From an uncultured Bacteroidales bacterium (lineage in GTDB: Bacteria; Bacteroidota; Bacteroidia; Bacteroidales; UBA11471), in contig CANQAM010000008.1 in assembly GCA_947589325.1 (NCBI GenBank), positions 36,290-100,289 on the forward strand: 64,000 bases of DNA, in the 5' to 3' direction. The notes under the pieces are model-generated. The model worked only from the letters and a program-made list of their open reading frames with translations. It had not been told where the DNA came from and made no database searches. Positions 25,780 to 35,319 of this stretch are shown here, in pieces (within the stretch, counting starts at the first letter, position 1; every line of letters starts with the position of its first letter). Made by a program: the position numbers and the translations under genes.

Positions 25780-26433
25780 TTATTTTTTCAAGTACGGCGA
25801 TTGTTCAAAAGCCTGCTCCACAGCATCGCAAGCCAGATTGACATTCACAATGGTCGATGACGAGAGAAGTCCCGACATATAAGCGTCCCAGATGACGGGA
25901 ATTTTCTTCGTATTTATATCCTTATTCAGCTTTATCATTTCCATCATCAAAGAGCCCGTCGTGTAATTGTATGATACGGCGTAGGGATAATACCAGTCGT
26001 ACCAACCGCTCCAGCCCCAATAACCCGGCGTCCAGTAATACGGGTACCAGTATCCCGGATAGTATCCGCCGCCCCAATAGGGACTGCCGCTATAAGCGGT
26101 GAGAAAGTAGGTGCTTTCGATGTAGCTTAGCTGCAAACCTATATCGGCGTTGTCTTTGTCGGTAGTCCGCGTATAGCCGCGAGCGCTCATATTGTCGGCA
26201 ACGGTGTTAAGTATTTCCTCCGCTTGCGTATCATTCATAAACGATCGTTTTTTCTCGCCCGTGATGGTCAGAATGCTGTCGGGGAGATAATAGGTGCTGA
26301 ACGTGCTGAAATTTTCGCTCGTATCGTAATCGGTGAGTACGAGGAAATTGTTGCTGAGTTCCGATGTATCGGGGTCTTTCTGACACGAAACCGATGCAAG
26401 CAGAATGAACAGAAGTGGGGTTAGCTTTTTCAT
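25780..26433 (-). CDS. DUF4136 domain lipoprotein
   Basis: A 217-residue lipoprotein, signal MKKLTPLLFILLASVSC with the lipid Cys at residue 17. The body matches DUF4136: a YDTSENFSTFSTYYLPD N-terminal strand, an NTVADNMSARGY helix, an ADIGLQLSYIES strand, and late IWDAYMSGLL. A Tyr/Trp/Gly/Pro-rich insert of about 45 residues (near 120-165) interrupts the domain. The start at 26433 is chosen over an upstream in-frame ATG because it opens directly with the signal peptide. Function unknown. Confidence 0.8.
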   Translation of the reverse strand: MKKLTPLLFILLASVSCQKDPDTSELSNNFLVLTDYDTSENFSTFSTYYLPDSILTITGEKKRSFMNDTQAEEILNTVADNMSARGYTRTTDKDNADIGLQLSYIESTYFLTAYSGSPYWGGGYYPGYWYPYYWTPGYWGWSGWYDWYYPYAVSYNYTTGSLMMEMIKLNKDINTKKIPVIWDAYMSGLLSSSTIVNVNLACDAVEQAFEQSPYLKK

Positions 26434-26527
26434 CTTTTTTCGTTTTTTTGTTATTATATATGTTTGAATGTTTAATTCGGGATTCAATGGCAAAAACAAA
26501 TTACGCGGAAAAAAGTTTATAGCGGTT

Positions 26528-27181
26528 TTATGGGGTGAAGTATTCGACGATTCCTGTACACAATCCGATTAACGACATGATGATGATGACGGCGCCGATA
26601 CATCGGTTGATAACCCATAGGGTGCGCAGGGTGAACCGCTCCCGAACTTTGCAGAGTATGTAGGTGAGGGTAAGCCACCAGCCGAGTGCTCCCGCAATGA
26701 TGGCGAGGTAGCCCAAACAGTAGTGCAGCCATTTCATTTCAGGCAGGAAGAAGTTGAGGCGGGCGAACAGTCCGATGAAGAAAAACAGAATCAGCGGATT
26801 GGAAAGCGTCAGGAAAAATGCGGTGATGAAATCCTGTGCAAAGGTATTTTTCTGGTTGAGTCGGCGGCGAATGTTGCGCGCCGGATTTTGACGGAAAAGA
26901 TAGAAGCCGAATATTCCTAATACGATACTGCCGATAATCTGAATGATAGCCTCATTCGTTTCGATGAAGTCGATGACCATCGACATTCCGAAACCTGTCA
27001 ATACGGCATAGAACAAATCCGAAAGCGATGCTCCCAGTCCCGTCGCGATTCCCGACCGCCGGCCTTTGTTGAGCGTGCGCTGAATGCACAATACTCCAAT
27101 GGGCCCCATGGGGGCCGATACAAGGATTCCGATTATTAAACCTTTGATAATAACATATATGAACAAGCTCAAAACGCTCAT
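26528..27181 (-). CDS. LysE-family amino-acid exporter
   Basis: A 217-residue inner-membrane protein with about six hydrophobic segments. The LysE/RhtB signature GPIGVLCIQRTLNKGRRSGI is near residue 26, followed by GLGASLSDLFYA, and FFLTLSNPLILFFF in the third quarter. Probably exports amino acids or related small molecules; substrate not predictable. It has its own promoter and diverges from purL. Confidence 0.85.
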   Translation of the reverse strand: MSVLSLFIYVIIKGLIIGILVSAPMGPIGVLCIQRTLNKGRRSGIATGLGASLSDLFYAVLTGFGMSMVIDFIETNEAIIQIIGSIVLGIFGFYLFRQNPARNIRRRLNQKNTFAQDFITAFFLTLSNPLILFFFIGLFARLNFFLPEMKWLHYCLGYLAIIAGALGWWLTLTYILCKVRERFTLRTLWVINRCIGAVIIIMSLIGLCTGIVEYFTP

Positions 27182-27231
27182 ATCAATATATGGAAGTTCT
27201 TACTTGAAATGAATTTTCTTTTTTTCGGGAA

Positions 27232-27263
27232 CAAATGTAAGGGAATTGTTCAATTTTCCCAAA
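27232..27263 (-). promoter_or_regulatory. Promoter of LysE-family gene
   Basis: On the minus strand TTTG (27263-27260), 20 bases, TACATTTG (27239-27232): an exact fit to the Bacteroidota consensus, about 50 bp before the start codon. Confidence 0.75.
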
Positions 27264-27304
27264 TAGTTTTCTTTTTATTTTATCGGAATGCCGACGCTTT
27301 TCAC

Positions 27305-27312
27305 TATCTTTG
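27305..27312 (+). promoter_or_regulatory. -7 box of purL
   Basis: TATCTTTG, about 45 bp before the purL ATG. No TTTG at the expected -33 position, so only the -7 element is called. Confidence 0.5.
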
Positions 27313-27355
27313 CGGAATGAAACTTTTTTGTAACGTTGCAAAATAATAACAACAA

Positions 27356-30300
27356 ATGGTTCTCTTTTTCAAAACTCCAGAACAACACATTATTGCCGTT
27401 GATGCTTCCCGTCGGTTTTCTGCCGCAGAAACCGAAAAATTGAATTGGCTTTTCGGCGGAGCCGTGCTGCTTGCCGACACCGCCCTCGACGGCCGGTTTG
27501 TCGGTCCGCGCCGCGAGATGATTACCCCGTGGAGCACCAATGCGGTGGAAATCACGCAAAACATGGGCTTTGCCGATATACGCCGTATTGAAGAGTATTT
27601 TCCCGTCGCCGGCGACAAGGCGGAACATGACCCCATGCTCCAACGCCTCTATAACGGCCTCGACCAGAAAATTTTTGAAATCGACAAACAGCCCGACCCT
27701 ATTGTATATATCGACGACATCGTGGCATACAACCGTCAGGAGGGACTGGCGTTGAGCGACGAAGAAGTGAACTACCTCAACGACTTGAGCCGCAAACTCG
27801 GCCGCAAACTCACCGACAGCGAAGTTTTCGGTTTCTCGCAGGTAAATTCCGAACATTGCCGCCACAAGATTTTCAACGGCGTGTTCGTCATCGACGGCGA
27901 AGAAAAAGAAAGCTCCCTGTTCAAACTCATCAAAAAAACCTCCGAAGAAAATCCGAACCGTCTGGTCTCGGCGTATAAAGATAATGTAGCTTTCAACAAA
28001 GGTCCGGTGGTGGAGCAGTTCGCTCCCGCCTCGCAAGACCGTCCCGACTTCTTTGAAGTGAAAAACATCGATACGGTGATTTCGCTCAAAGCCGAGACGC
28101 ACAATTTCCCCACGACCGTCGAGCCGTTCAACGGCGCGGCAACCGGTACGGGCGGCGAGATACGCGACCGTCTGGGCGGCGGCAAAGCCAGTCTGCCCAT
28201 TGCCGGCACAGCCGTGTATATGACCTCGTACCCCCGTAGCGAAGAGGGGCGCGAGTGGGAAGAAAACGCCATGCCTCCCCGCAAATGGCTCTATCAGACG
28301 CCCGAACAGATTTTGATAAAAGCCTCCAACGGCGCTTCCGACTTCGGAAACAAATTCGGACAGCCGATGATTTGCGGTTCGCTGCTCACGTTCGAGCACG
28401 CCGAGAATTACAAGAAATTCGCTTACGACAAAGTCATCATGCTGGCAGGCGGCGTGGGCTTCGGCACCATGCGCGACGCCCTCAAAGGCGAGCCGGCTCC
28501 GGGTGAAAAAGTCGTCGTCATGGGCGGCGACAACTACCGTATCGGCATGGGCGGCGGCGCCGTTTCGTCGGTGGAGACCGGCGAATATGCCAACGCCATA
28601 GAACTCAACGCCGTGCAGCGTGCGAACCCCGAAATGCAAAAACGGGTGTCGAACGTTATCCGCGCCTTGGCAGAGAGCGACGCCAACCCCATTGTCTCCA
28701 TACACGATCACGGCGCCGGCGGACACCTCAACGCCCTTTCGGAACTCGTCGAAGCCACCGGCGGTAAAATAGACATGGCGCAGCTGCCCGTAGGCGACCC
28801 CACGCTTTCGGCGAAAGAAATCGTCGGCAACGAGAGTCAGGAGCGCATGGGCATGCTCATCGCCGAAAAAGACATCGACTATGTGCGCCGCATCGCCGAC
28901 CGCGAGCGCGCTCCCATGTACGTCGTCGGCGAAACGACCGACGACCACCGTTTCGTCTTCGAGCAGAAAGACGGCGTGAAGCCCATCGATTTGGCGATGG
29001 ACGACATGTTCGGAAAAGCTCCCCGCACCGTCATGCACGACAAGACGATAGAAGAAACCTATCAGGACGTAACTTATAATCCTGCCGAAATACACGAATA
29101 CGTGGAGCGGGTGTTGCAGCTCGAAGCCGTTGCCTGCAAAGACTGGCTTACCAACAAGGTAGACCGTTCGGTAACCGGTAAGGTTGCCCGCCAGCAGTGT
29201 CAGGGCGAAATACAGCTTCCGTTGAGCGATTGCGGCGTCGTGGCGCTCGACTACCGCGGAAAAGCCGGCATTGCCACCTCTATCGGGCATGCCCCGCAAG
29301 CTGCGATGATCGACCCCGCCGCCGGTTCCGTACTCGCTGTCGCAGAAGCCCTGACCAACATCGTATGGGCCCCCCTTGCCGAAGGGCTCGACAGCGTTTC
29401 GCTGAGCGCCAACTGGATGTGGCCCTGCAAAAATCCGGGCGAGGATGCCCGTCTCTATAAAGCCGTCGAGGCGTGCAGCCGTTTCGCCCGCGAATTGGGC
29501 ATCAACATTCCCACCGGAAAAGACAGCCTTTCGATGACGCAGAAATACGGCGAAGAAAAAGTCTATTCGCCCGGCACCGTCATCATCTCGGCAGGAGCGG
29601 AGGTAAGCGATGTCAAGAAAGTCGTGTCGCCCGTGCTGGTGCGCGACAGCCGCACGACGCTCTACTACATCGACTTCTCGTTCGATGCGTTGGCACTCGG
29701 CGGTTCGGCATTTGCCCAGTCGCTCAACAAGATAGGCCGCGTGGCGCCCACCGTGCGCGACAGCGAATATTTTGCCGCCGCCTTCGGAGCCGTACAGGAA
29801 ATGATAGCCCGCGACCTCATTTTGGCGGGACACGATATTTCGGCAGGCGGTATGATTACGGCATTGCTCGAAATGAATTTCGGCAACGTCGAAGGCGGTC
29901 TCGAAGTCGATTTCGACAAGATAGCGGAACCCGACCTCATCAAAATACTGTTCAGCGAAAATCCGGGCGTATTGATTCAGGTTAAAGACCGCAAAGCCGT
30001 CGAGCGGATTCTCGACGAAGCCGGCGTAGGATATGCCACCATCGCCCGTCCGTGCAGCGAGCGTCATTTGCTGGTAAGCAAAGGCGGCGCGCAATACCAG
30101 TTCGGCATCGACCATTTGCGCGATGTCTGGTATGCCTCGTCCTACCTGCTCGACCGCAAACAGAGCGGCGAAGCGCAGGCAAAAGCCCGTTTTCTCAACT
30201 ACAAGCAGCAGCCTCTGCATTTCGCTTTCCCGAAAGGATTTACGGGAACGGCGGCACAGTACGGCATATCGCCGGAGCGTCGCAAACCGTCGGGCGTGAA

Positions 30301-31051
30301 AGCCGCTATCATTCGCGAAAAAGGCGTGAACGGCGACCGCGAAATGGCATACTCCCTCTACTTGGCGGGATTCGATGTGAAAGACGTCCACATGACCGAC
30401 CTTATCAGCGGTCGCGAAACTCTCGATGAGGTGAACATGATTGTCTATTGCGGCGGATTCTCCAACTCCGACGTGCTCGGCTCTGCCAAAGGTTGGGCGG
30501 GCGGATTCCTCTGGAACGAACAGGCGAAGAAAACCCTCGCCCGCTTCTATGCCCGTCCCGACACCCTCAGTCTCGGTATCTGCAACGGCTGCCAGTTGAT
30601 GGTGGAATTGGGCTTGCTCACACCCGACCACGCCGAGAAGCCGCGTATGCTCCACAACGACTCCCACAAATTCGAGTCCGAATTCGTAGGGCTTACCATA
30701 CCGAAAAACAATTCGGTGATGTTCGGTTCGCTCTCCGGCTCGAAATTGGGAATATGGGTGGCGCACGGCGAGGGAAAATTCAGTTTCCCCTATGAGATAA
30801 ACCGTTACAATGTGGTGGCGCAGTACAGCTACGACGCTTATCCCGCCAACCCCAACGGCTCGCCCTACGCCGTGGCGGGCATCGCCTCTGCCGACGGGCG
30901 CCATTTGGCGATGATGCCCCACCTCGAACGGGCTATTTTCCCGTGGCAGTGGGCTTATTATCCCGCCGACCGCAAGGCTGCCGACGAAGTGGCTCCGTGG
31001 ATCGAAGCCTTTGTCAATGCGCGCAAGTGGGTGGAAAATCTGAAACGTTAA
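27356..31051 (+). CDS. purL: Phosphoribosylformylglycinamidine synthase, single chain
   Basis: A 1231-residue enzyme that converts FGAR to FGAM with ATP and glutamine in purine synthesis. The N-terminal PurS-like part is followed by two AIRS-type repeats (FSQVNSEHCRHKIFNG near 160, ETHNFPTTVEPFNGAATGTGGEIRD cut here into shorter recognisable blocks, HDHGAGGHLNALSELVE and the second-half SLSANWMWPCKNPGEDARLY region). The C-terminal glutaminase has the nucleophile in LGICNGCQLMVELGL (near 1080) and HGEGKF. The length is that of the fused large PurL. A PurF-like gene starts 21 bp downstream. Confidence 0.97.
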   Translation: MVLFFKTPEQHIIAVDASRRFSAAETEKLNWLFGGAVLLADTALDGRFVGPRREMITPWSTNAVEITQNMGFADIRRIEEYFPVAGDKAEHDPMLQRLYNGLDQKIFEIDKQPDPIVYIDDIVAYNRQEGLALSDEEVNYLNDLSRKLGRKLTDSEVFGFSQVNSEHCRHKIFNGVFVIDGEEKESSLFKLIKKTSEENPNRLVSAYKDNVAFNKGPVVEQFAPASQDRPDFFEVKNIDTVISLKAETHNFPTTVEPFNGAATGTGGEIRDRLGGGKASLPIAGTAVYMTSYPRSEEGREWEENAMPPRKWLYQTPEQILIKASNGASDFGNKFGQPMICGSLLTFEHAENYKKFAYDKVIMLAGGVGFGTMRDALKGEPAPGEKVVVMGGDNYRIGMGGGAVSSVETGEYANAIELNAVQRANPEMQKRVSNVIRALAESDANPIVSIHDHGAGGHLNALSELVEATGGKIDMAQLPVGDPTLSAKEIVGNESQERMGMLIAEKDIDYVRRIADRERAPMYVVGETTDDHRFVFEQKDGVKPIDLAMDDMFGKAPRTVMHDKTIEETYQDVTYNPAEIHEYVERVLQLEAVACKDWLTNKVDRSVTGKVARQQCQGEIQLPLSDCGVVALDYRGKAGIATSIGHAPQAAMIDPAAGSVLAVAEALTNIVWAPLAEGLDSVSLSANWMWPCKNPGEDARLYKAVEACSRFARELGINIPTGKDSLSMTQKYGEEKVYSPGTVIISAGAEVSDVKKVVSPVLVRDSRTTLYYIDFSFDALALGGSAFAQSLNKIGRVAPTVRDSEYFAAAFGAVQEMIARDLILAGHDISAGGMITALLEMNFGNVEGGLEVDFDKIAEPDLIKILFSENPGVLIQVKDRKAVERILDEAGVGYATIARPCSERHLLVSKGGAQYQFGIDHLRDVWYASSYLLDRKQSGEAQAKARFLNYKQQPLHFAFPKGFTGTAAQYGISPERRKPSGVKAAIIREKGVNGDREMAYSLYLAGFDVKDVHMTDLISGRETLDEVNMIVYCGGFSNSDVLGSAKGWAGGFLWNEQAKKTLARFYARPDTLSLGICNGCQLMVELGLLTPDHAEKPRMLHNDSHKFESEFVGLTIPKNNSVMFGSLSGSKLGIWVAHGEGKFSFPYEINRYNVVAQYSYDAYPANPNGSPYAVAGIASADGRHLAMMPHLERAIFPWQWAYYPADRKAADEVAPWIEAFVNARKWVENLKR

Positions 31052-31072
31052 TTCATCACCTTAAATAGTACT

Positions 31073-32476
31073 ATGGGCGGTTTTTTCGGAAGCATTAAAA
31101 AAACATCTTGTGTCGCCGACCTTTTCTACGGCGTCGATTACAATTCGCATCTCGGCACGAAGCGCGGCGGTATGGCAACGTTCGACAACGGCTATTTCAC
31201 CCGTTCGATACACAATATCGAAAGTTCCTATTTCCGTACGAAGTTCGAGGACGACCTGCACACGTTCAGGGGGAACTCCGGCATCGGCATCATCAGCGAC
31301 ACCGATGCGCAGCCTATCATATTCAGCTGCCATTTGGGAAAATTCGCCATCGTAACAGTGGCGAAAGTCAATAACCTTCCCGAGCTGGAAAAAGAGCTGC
31401 TCGACGCCGGACATCACTTTTGCGAACACAGCAACGGCATCACCAACCAGACCGAACTGATAGCCACGCTCATTTCACAGGGAAAAGATTATGTCGATGG
31501 CATAGAAAACGTGCAGCGGAAGCTCAAAGGTTCCTGTTCCATGCTTCTGCTTACGGAGCAGGGCATCATCGCTGCCCGCGACAAGTACGGGCGCACGCCG
31601 ATACTCATCGGAAAAGGAGAGGAGTGTTACGCCGTTTCGTCGGAGTCGTGCAGTTTCCACAATCTGGGATACGAAACCGAATACAACATCGGCCCGGGCG
31701 AAGTGGTGCTGGTTACCGCCGACGGTTTTACCCAACTCCGCAAGCCGAACAAGAAGATGCAGATATGTTCGTTTCTTTGGGTATATTATGGTTATCCCGT
31801 ATGCGAATACGAAGGAACGAATGTCGATCACGTGCGTTTCGAGTGCGGTTGCGCCATGGGTAAAAAAGACGACATCGAGGCCGATTTCGTTTCCGCCATT
31901 CCCGACTCCGGCATCGGTATGGCGCTGGGCTATTCCGTAGGCAAACGCATACCCTACAAGCGCGGTATCGTGAAATACACGCCCACGTGGCCCCGCAGTT
32001 TCACTCCGCCCACGCAGGAGCTGCGCGAGCTTGTCGCCAAAATGAAACTGATTCCCAACCCCGAACTCATCAAAGATAGAAAGGTCGTCTTCTGTGACGA
32101 TTCTATCGTGCGCGGCACACAGTTGCGCGACAACGTGAAAGACCTCTTCCGCTACGGCGCCAAAGAGGTGCACATGCGCATCAGTTGTCCGCCGTTGGTC
32201 TATCCCTGCCGGTTTGTCAATTTCACCGCCTCCAAGTCGGAATTGGAGTTGATAACCCGCCGCATCATACAGCAGTTCGAGGGCGAACACGATAAAAATC
32301 TCGAAGCCTATACCAAAACCGATTCGCCCGAATACAAGCGCATGGTCGAGGAGATACGCCGGCAGTTGAACATCACCACGCTGAAATTCAACTCGCTCGA
32401 AACGCTTGTAAAAGCTATCGGGCTGCCGAAAGAGTGCATCTGCACCCACTGTTTCGACGGCACGAGTTACGAATGA
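31073..32476 (+). CDS. PurF-like amidophosphoribosyltransferase paralogue lacking the N-terminal Cys
   Basis: A 467-residue protein with PurF architecture: an Ntn-hydrolase glutaminase-like domain (about 1-240) and a type I phosphoribosyltransferase domain (about 250-467). The PRPP loop is canonical (VVFCDDSIVRGTQ, near 345), and RDKYGRTP, SSESCSF and IGPGEVV match PurF. The N-terminus is MGGFFGSIKKTSC, where PurF has its catalytic Cys at position 2 (MCGIFG-like). No other start or propeptide supplies a Cys there. Ammonia-dependent synthesis or a different role is possible. It is linked to purL. I leave the symbol blank because glutamine-dependent PurF activity is doubtful. Confidence 0.8.
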   Translation: MGGFFGSIKKTSCVADLFYGVDYNSHLGTKRGGMATFDNGYFTRSIHNIESSYFRTKFEDDLHTFRGNSGIGIISDTDAQPIIFSCHLGKFAIVTVAKVNNLPELEKELLDAGHHFCEHSNGITNQTELIATLISQGKDYVDGIENVQRKLKGSCSMLLLTEQGIIAARDKYGRTPILIGKGEECYAVSSESCSFHNLGYETEYNIGPGEVVLVTADGFTQLRKPNKKMQICSFLWVYYGYPVCEYEGTNVDHVRFECGCAMGKKDDIEADFVSAIPDSGIGMALGYSVGKRIPYKRGIVKYTPTWPRSFTPPTQELRELVAKMKLIPNPELIKDRKVVFCDDSIVRGTQLRDNVKDLFRYGAKEVHMRISCPPLVYPCRFVNFTASKSELELITRRIIQQFEGEHDKNLEAYTKTDSPEYKRMVEEIRRQLNITTLKFNSLETLVKAIGLPKECICTHCFDGTSYE

Positions 32477-32545
32477 TTTGCGGTTATCGGGCATTTCGCC
32501 CGATAACCCTCCTGTAAAAATGCTCTTTTCAGTAAAATCCGAGAT

Positions 32546-34039
32546 ATGAAACGTTTTTCGTTGCTGTTATTTTTTCTGTTGCCGTTTCTGCTGCTGTTGG
32601 CGCAGGAAGCGCCCAAACGGGAATTTCGCGGAGCGTGGATACATACCGTCAAGCAGCCGCAGTATGCCGGTATGGATTCGGCGGCGATGTGCTGCTATTT
32701 CGATTCTCTGGTCGGCGGCTTGCAGCAGGCAGGCATCAATGCCCTTATTTTTCAGGTGCGTCCCGAAGCCGATGCCTTCTATCCGTCGGAAATAGAGCCG
32801 TGGAGCCGCTATCTTACGGGCGAGCAGGGGCGTGCGCCGGAACCCTTGTGGGACCCTTTGGCATATCTTATCGACCGCTGCCACGAACGCAATATCGAAT
32901 TTCATGCGTGGGTGAATCCCTATCGGGTGAAGATGGATATCAAAGACGAGCTGGCTCCGTCGCACATTTACAACAGCCACCCCGAATGGTTCATTGCCTA
33001 TGGCGGCCAGCTCTTTTTCGACCCGGGTCTGCCCGAGTCGCGCGAATTTATAGCGCGGGTCATCGACGACCTCGTAACCCGTTACGACCTCGATGCCATA
33101 CACATGGACGACTATTTCTATCCCTATCCGATAGCCAAAAAAACTTTCCCCGACGATGCGAGCTACGAACGCTACGGCAGCGGTATGCCGCGCGGCGACT
33201 GGCGGTGTCACAATGTCGATAGTTTGATAGAGGAAATAAGCGTTCTGATAAAGAAACGGAAGCCGTGGGTGCGTTTCGGCATCAGTCCTTTCGGTATCTA
33301 CCGTAACAAATCTTCATGGGAGGGAGGCAGCGATACGCGCGGATTGCAAAATTACGACGACCTCTATGCCGACGTGCTCCTGTGGGCGCGCAACGGCTGG
33401 ATAGATTACCTCGTGCCGCAGCTCTATTGGGAGGTCGGGCACCGTGCCGCCTGCTATGAAAAATTGATTTACTGGTGGAACGATGCCCTTGCCGGCAGCC
33501 CCTGCCACCTCTACATCGGACAAGATGTCGTGCGTTCGGTCGATTGCACCATTGGCGGGGTGGCCTCGCCGCAGCTCAATTATAAGCTGCTTTTGGCGCG
33601 GCACCTCGATTCCGTATCGGGAAACTGTTTTTGGTCGGGATATAAATTTTTGGAATATTACGAACGAATGCAGTCGTTGATAAGAGAGGATTTCTTTTCC
33701 ACGCCCGTATTGATACCTGCCTATACGGCTATCGACGATGCGGCTCCCGAGAAAGTTTCCAAACTGCATACGCAATGGACGCCCGACGGATTCTATTTGG
33801 AGTGGAAAACCGACAATACCCGCGATGTCATGCAGAAAGCCGCCTATTATTGCGTCTATCGCTTCGGTGAAAAAGAGCCTGTCGATATTGAAAATCCCGC
33901 AGCATTAGTGGGCATCGTGCGTGAGCCGCGCTATCGGCTCGACTATAAAAAAGGCACGGAACGCTGCGTCTATGTCGTAACCGCCGTAGACCGTATGCAC
34001 AACGAAAGCGAACCCCGCTCCCTCAAAGTCCGCCTTTGA
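32546..34039 (+). CDS. GHL10-type (DUF187) glycoside hydrolase
   Basis: A 497-residue exported protein with a strongly hydrophobic signal peptide (1-20, ending LLLAQ). Residues about 25-340 form the GHL10 TIM barrel: EFRGAWIHTV, INALIFQVRPEADAFYPS, FHAWVNPYRV, YDLDAIHMDDYFYPYP (acidic cluster) and RFGISPFGIYRN, VPQLYWEV. The last 110 residues resemble a fibronectin-like domain. It probably degrades or remodels a glycan in the periplasm or at the cell surface; substrate unknown. It lies 69 bp after the PurF-like gene. Confidence 0.85.
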   Translation: MKRFSLLLFFLLPFLLLLAQEAPKREFRGAWIHTVKQPQYAGMDSAAMCCYFDSLVGGLQQAGINALIFQVRPEADAFYPSEIEPWSRYLTGEQGRAPEPLWDPLAYLIDRCHERNIEFHAWVNPYRVKMDIKDELAPSHIYNSHPEWFIAYGGQLFFDPGLPESREFIARVIDDLVTRYDLDAIHMDDYFYPYPIAKKTFPDDASYERYGSGMPRGDWRCHNVDSLIEEISVLIKKRKPWVRFGISPFGIYRNKSSWEGGSDTRGLQNYDDLYADVLLWARNGWIDYLVPQLYWEVGHRAACYEKLIYWWNDALAGSPCHLYIGQDVVRSVDCTIGGVASPQLNYKLLLARHLDSVSGNCFWSGYKFLEYYERMQSLIREDFFSTPVLIPAYTAIDDAAPEKVSKLHTQWTPDGFYLEWKTDNTRDVMQKAAYYCVYRFGEKEPVDIENPAALVGIVREPRYRLDYKKGTERCVYVVTAVDRMHNESEPRSLKVRL

Positions 34040-34115
34040 AAATTCGAATTTGCTTTATTGGCGTTGCGTAGTTTGATACGGGGAAGTATGTATCGTGCAT
34101 TCCAGAGTTGAAAAG

Positions 34116-35171
34116 TCATTCCCAATAATGAATCTCGTACCGGTTGAGTTTGCGGAATATTCTGTCGGTAAAGAATGTATAAACTTTATGTGTTCCGTAC
34201 GATAGGATATATATGAGACCGATAGTAATCAGGATATGGGCAAGCATGATAAGAATTGTATCATGGACATATCGGTCGATTTGCAGACGGGGTAAGAAAA
34301 ATCCGTGAATAAGATAACAAGTAAATACGGCACCGGACATTTCATTGATAAAGTGGTTCTTGAATGAAAATTTTACAAATAGCAGCACCGCAAATAAAGC
34401 CTGTGCAATGACAAGCGGATTATGGTATCCGCCATAAATGTAACTTGCTTCGAGAGGAGGGAAGAGATTTTTTATTTTTACAGCCCAAATGAATATAATA
34501 GCTGTACAAGCAAAATAGCCTATTATACAGAAATTTTTGTTCAAATGAACATTGTGCAAGCGGATATATGCTCCTATCAAGTAGAGTAAAAGAAAATTGA
34601 CAATGCTGTAACCGTATTGAGTGCTTTCGATACCGATTGTACTAAGTCCCTGAAAATTACTGTGTGAATATCCTTTTAATACATCGACGCCTATATTCCA
34701 AAAGGAAAATACGATCAGCAGTAAAATCAACATACGTTTGAATTCGCGTTTCGACATCGCACGGCAACCCTTATTTATGTAAGGGGATATAAGATAAAGG
34801 GCTATGTACAGTATGACAAAATAGTTGTTTGGTATAAAATGCAGAAATAACCTTTTGGCAGACAATATATTGGTGCCGTGTAACACGGTTATTATATAAA
34901 ATAGCTCTCGGTATATGATTGTTTGTGCCAGAAGATTAATCGGTTTCGCTATTGTCCGTCGGTCGCTGGTGCAAGAGAAATATCCCGAAATCATGATGAA
35001 AATATTGACTGCCGATGTACAGAAACAGTCGAAGAAAAGAAGTACCGTATAATTTACTGTTTCCGTTTCAGTCGAAAGGATATTGAAAGCGTGACCATTA
35101 TAATGCAATATAATTACAGAAAACGCTGCAATTATACGCAGAAGTTCGATTCCGGAACGACGTTCTTTCAA
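34116..35171 (-). CDS. Acyltransferase 3 family membrane protein
   Basis: A 351-residue protein with about ten hydrophobic segments. The family's signature is at the N-terminus: RSGIELLRIIAAFSVIILHYNGH with the catalytic His, then VNIFIMISGYF. It probably O-acetylates a surface polysaccharide. Base composition is clearly more AT-rich than every neighbour, with many AAA, ATA and TTT codons, suggesting recent acquisition. It lies alone between the GHL10 gene and rpoZ. Confidence 0.88.
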   Translation of the reverse strand: MKERRSGIELLRIIAAFSVIILHYNGHAFNILSTETETVNYTVLLFFDCFCTSAVNIFIMISGYFSCTSDRRTIAKPINLLAQTIIYRELFYIITVLHGTNILSAKRLFLHFIPNNYFVILYIALYLISPYINKGCRAMSKREFKRMLILLLIVFSFWNIGVDVLKGYSHSNFQGLSTIGIESTQYGYSIVNFLLLYLIGAYIRLHNVHLNKNFCIIGYFACTAIIFIWAVKIKNLFPPLEASYIYGGYHNPLVIAQALFAVLLFVKFSFKNHFINEMSGAVFTCYLIHGFFLPRLQIDRYVHDTILIMLAHILITIGLIYILSYGTHKVYTFFTDRIFRKLNRYEIHYWE

Positions 35172-35214
35172 TGTCGGCGATTATGCGGGGGATATGACCC
35201 TGTGATGATTTTAC

Positions 35215-35253
35215 AGCGGGCAAACCTATTGTAAAATAACAAGTTTGCCCGCT
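35215..35253. repeat. Inverted repeat between rpoZ and acyltransferase gene
   Basis: An 11-bp perfect stem, AGCGGGCAAAC / GTTTGCCCGCT, with a 17-base loop that can pair further. It has no T run on either side, so it is not a typical intrinsic terminator, although it lies where rpoZ transcription would end. Confidence 0.5.
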
Positions 35254-35319
35254 TATGCAGTTTGGTGAAATTTGTCTGATTTATCTATCGGAAAAATAAA
35301 CCGGATAAAAATCGGGATA

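Noticed and set aside
27275..30922. A 1215-codon open frame on the strand opposite purL
   Set aside because: It mirrors purL almost exactly. Codon bias in the real gene removes stops from this antisense frame; the translation has no recognisable domain and is rich in His, Phe, Arg and Val as expected of a shadow.
35215..35253. Hairpin after rpoZ as an intrinsic terminator
   Set aside because: The 11-bp stem is good but neither side has a T run, so I list it only as an inverted repeat.
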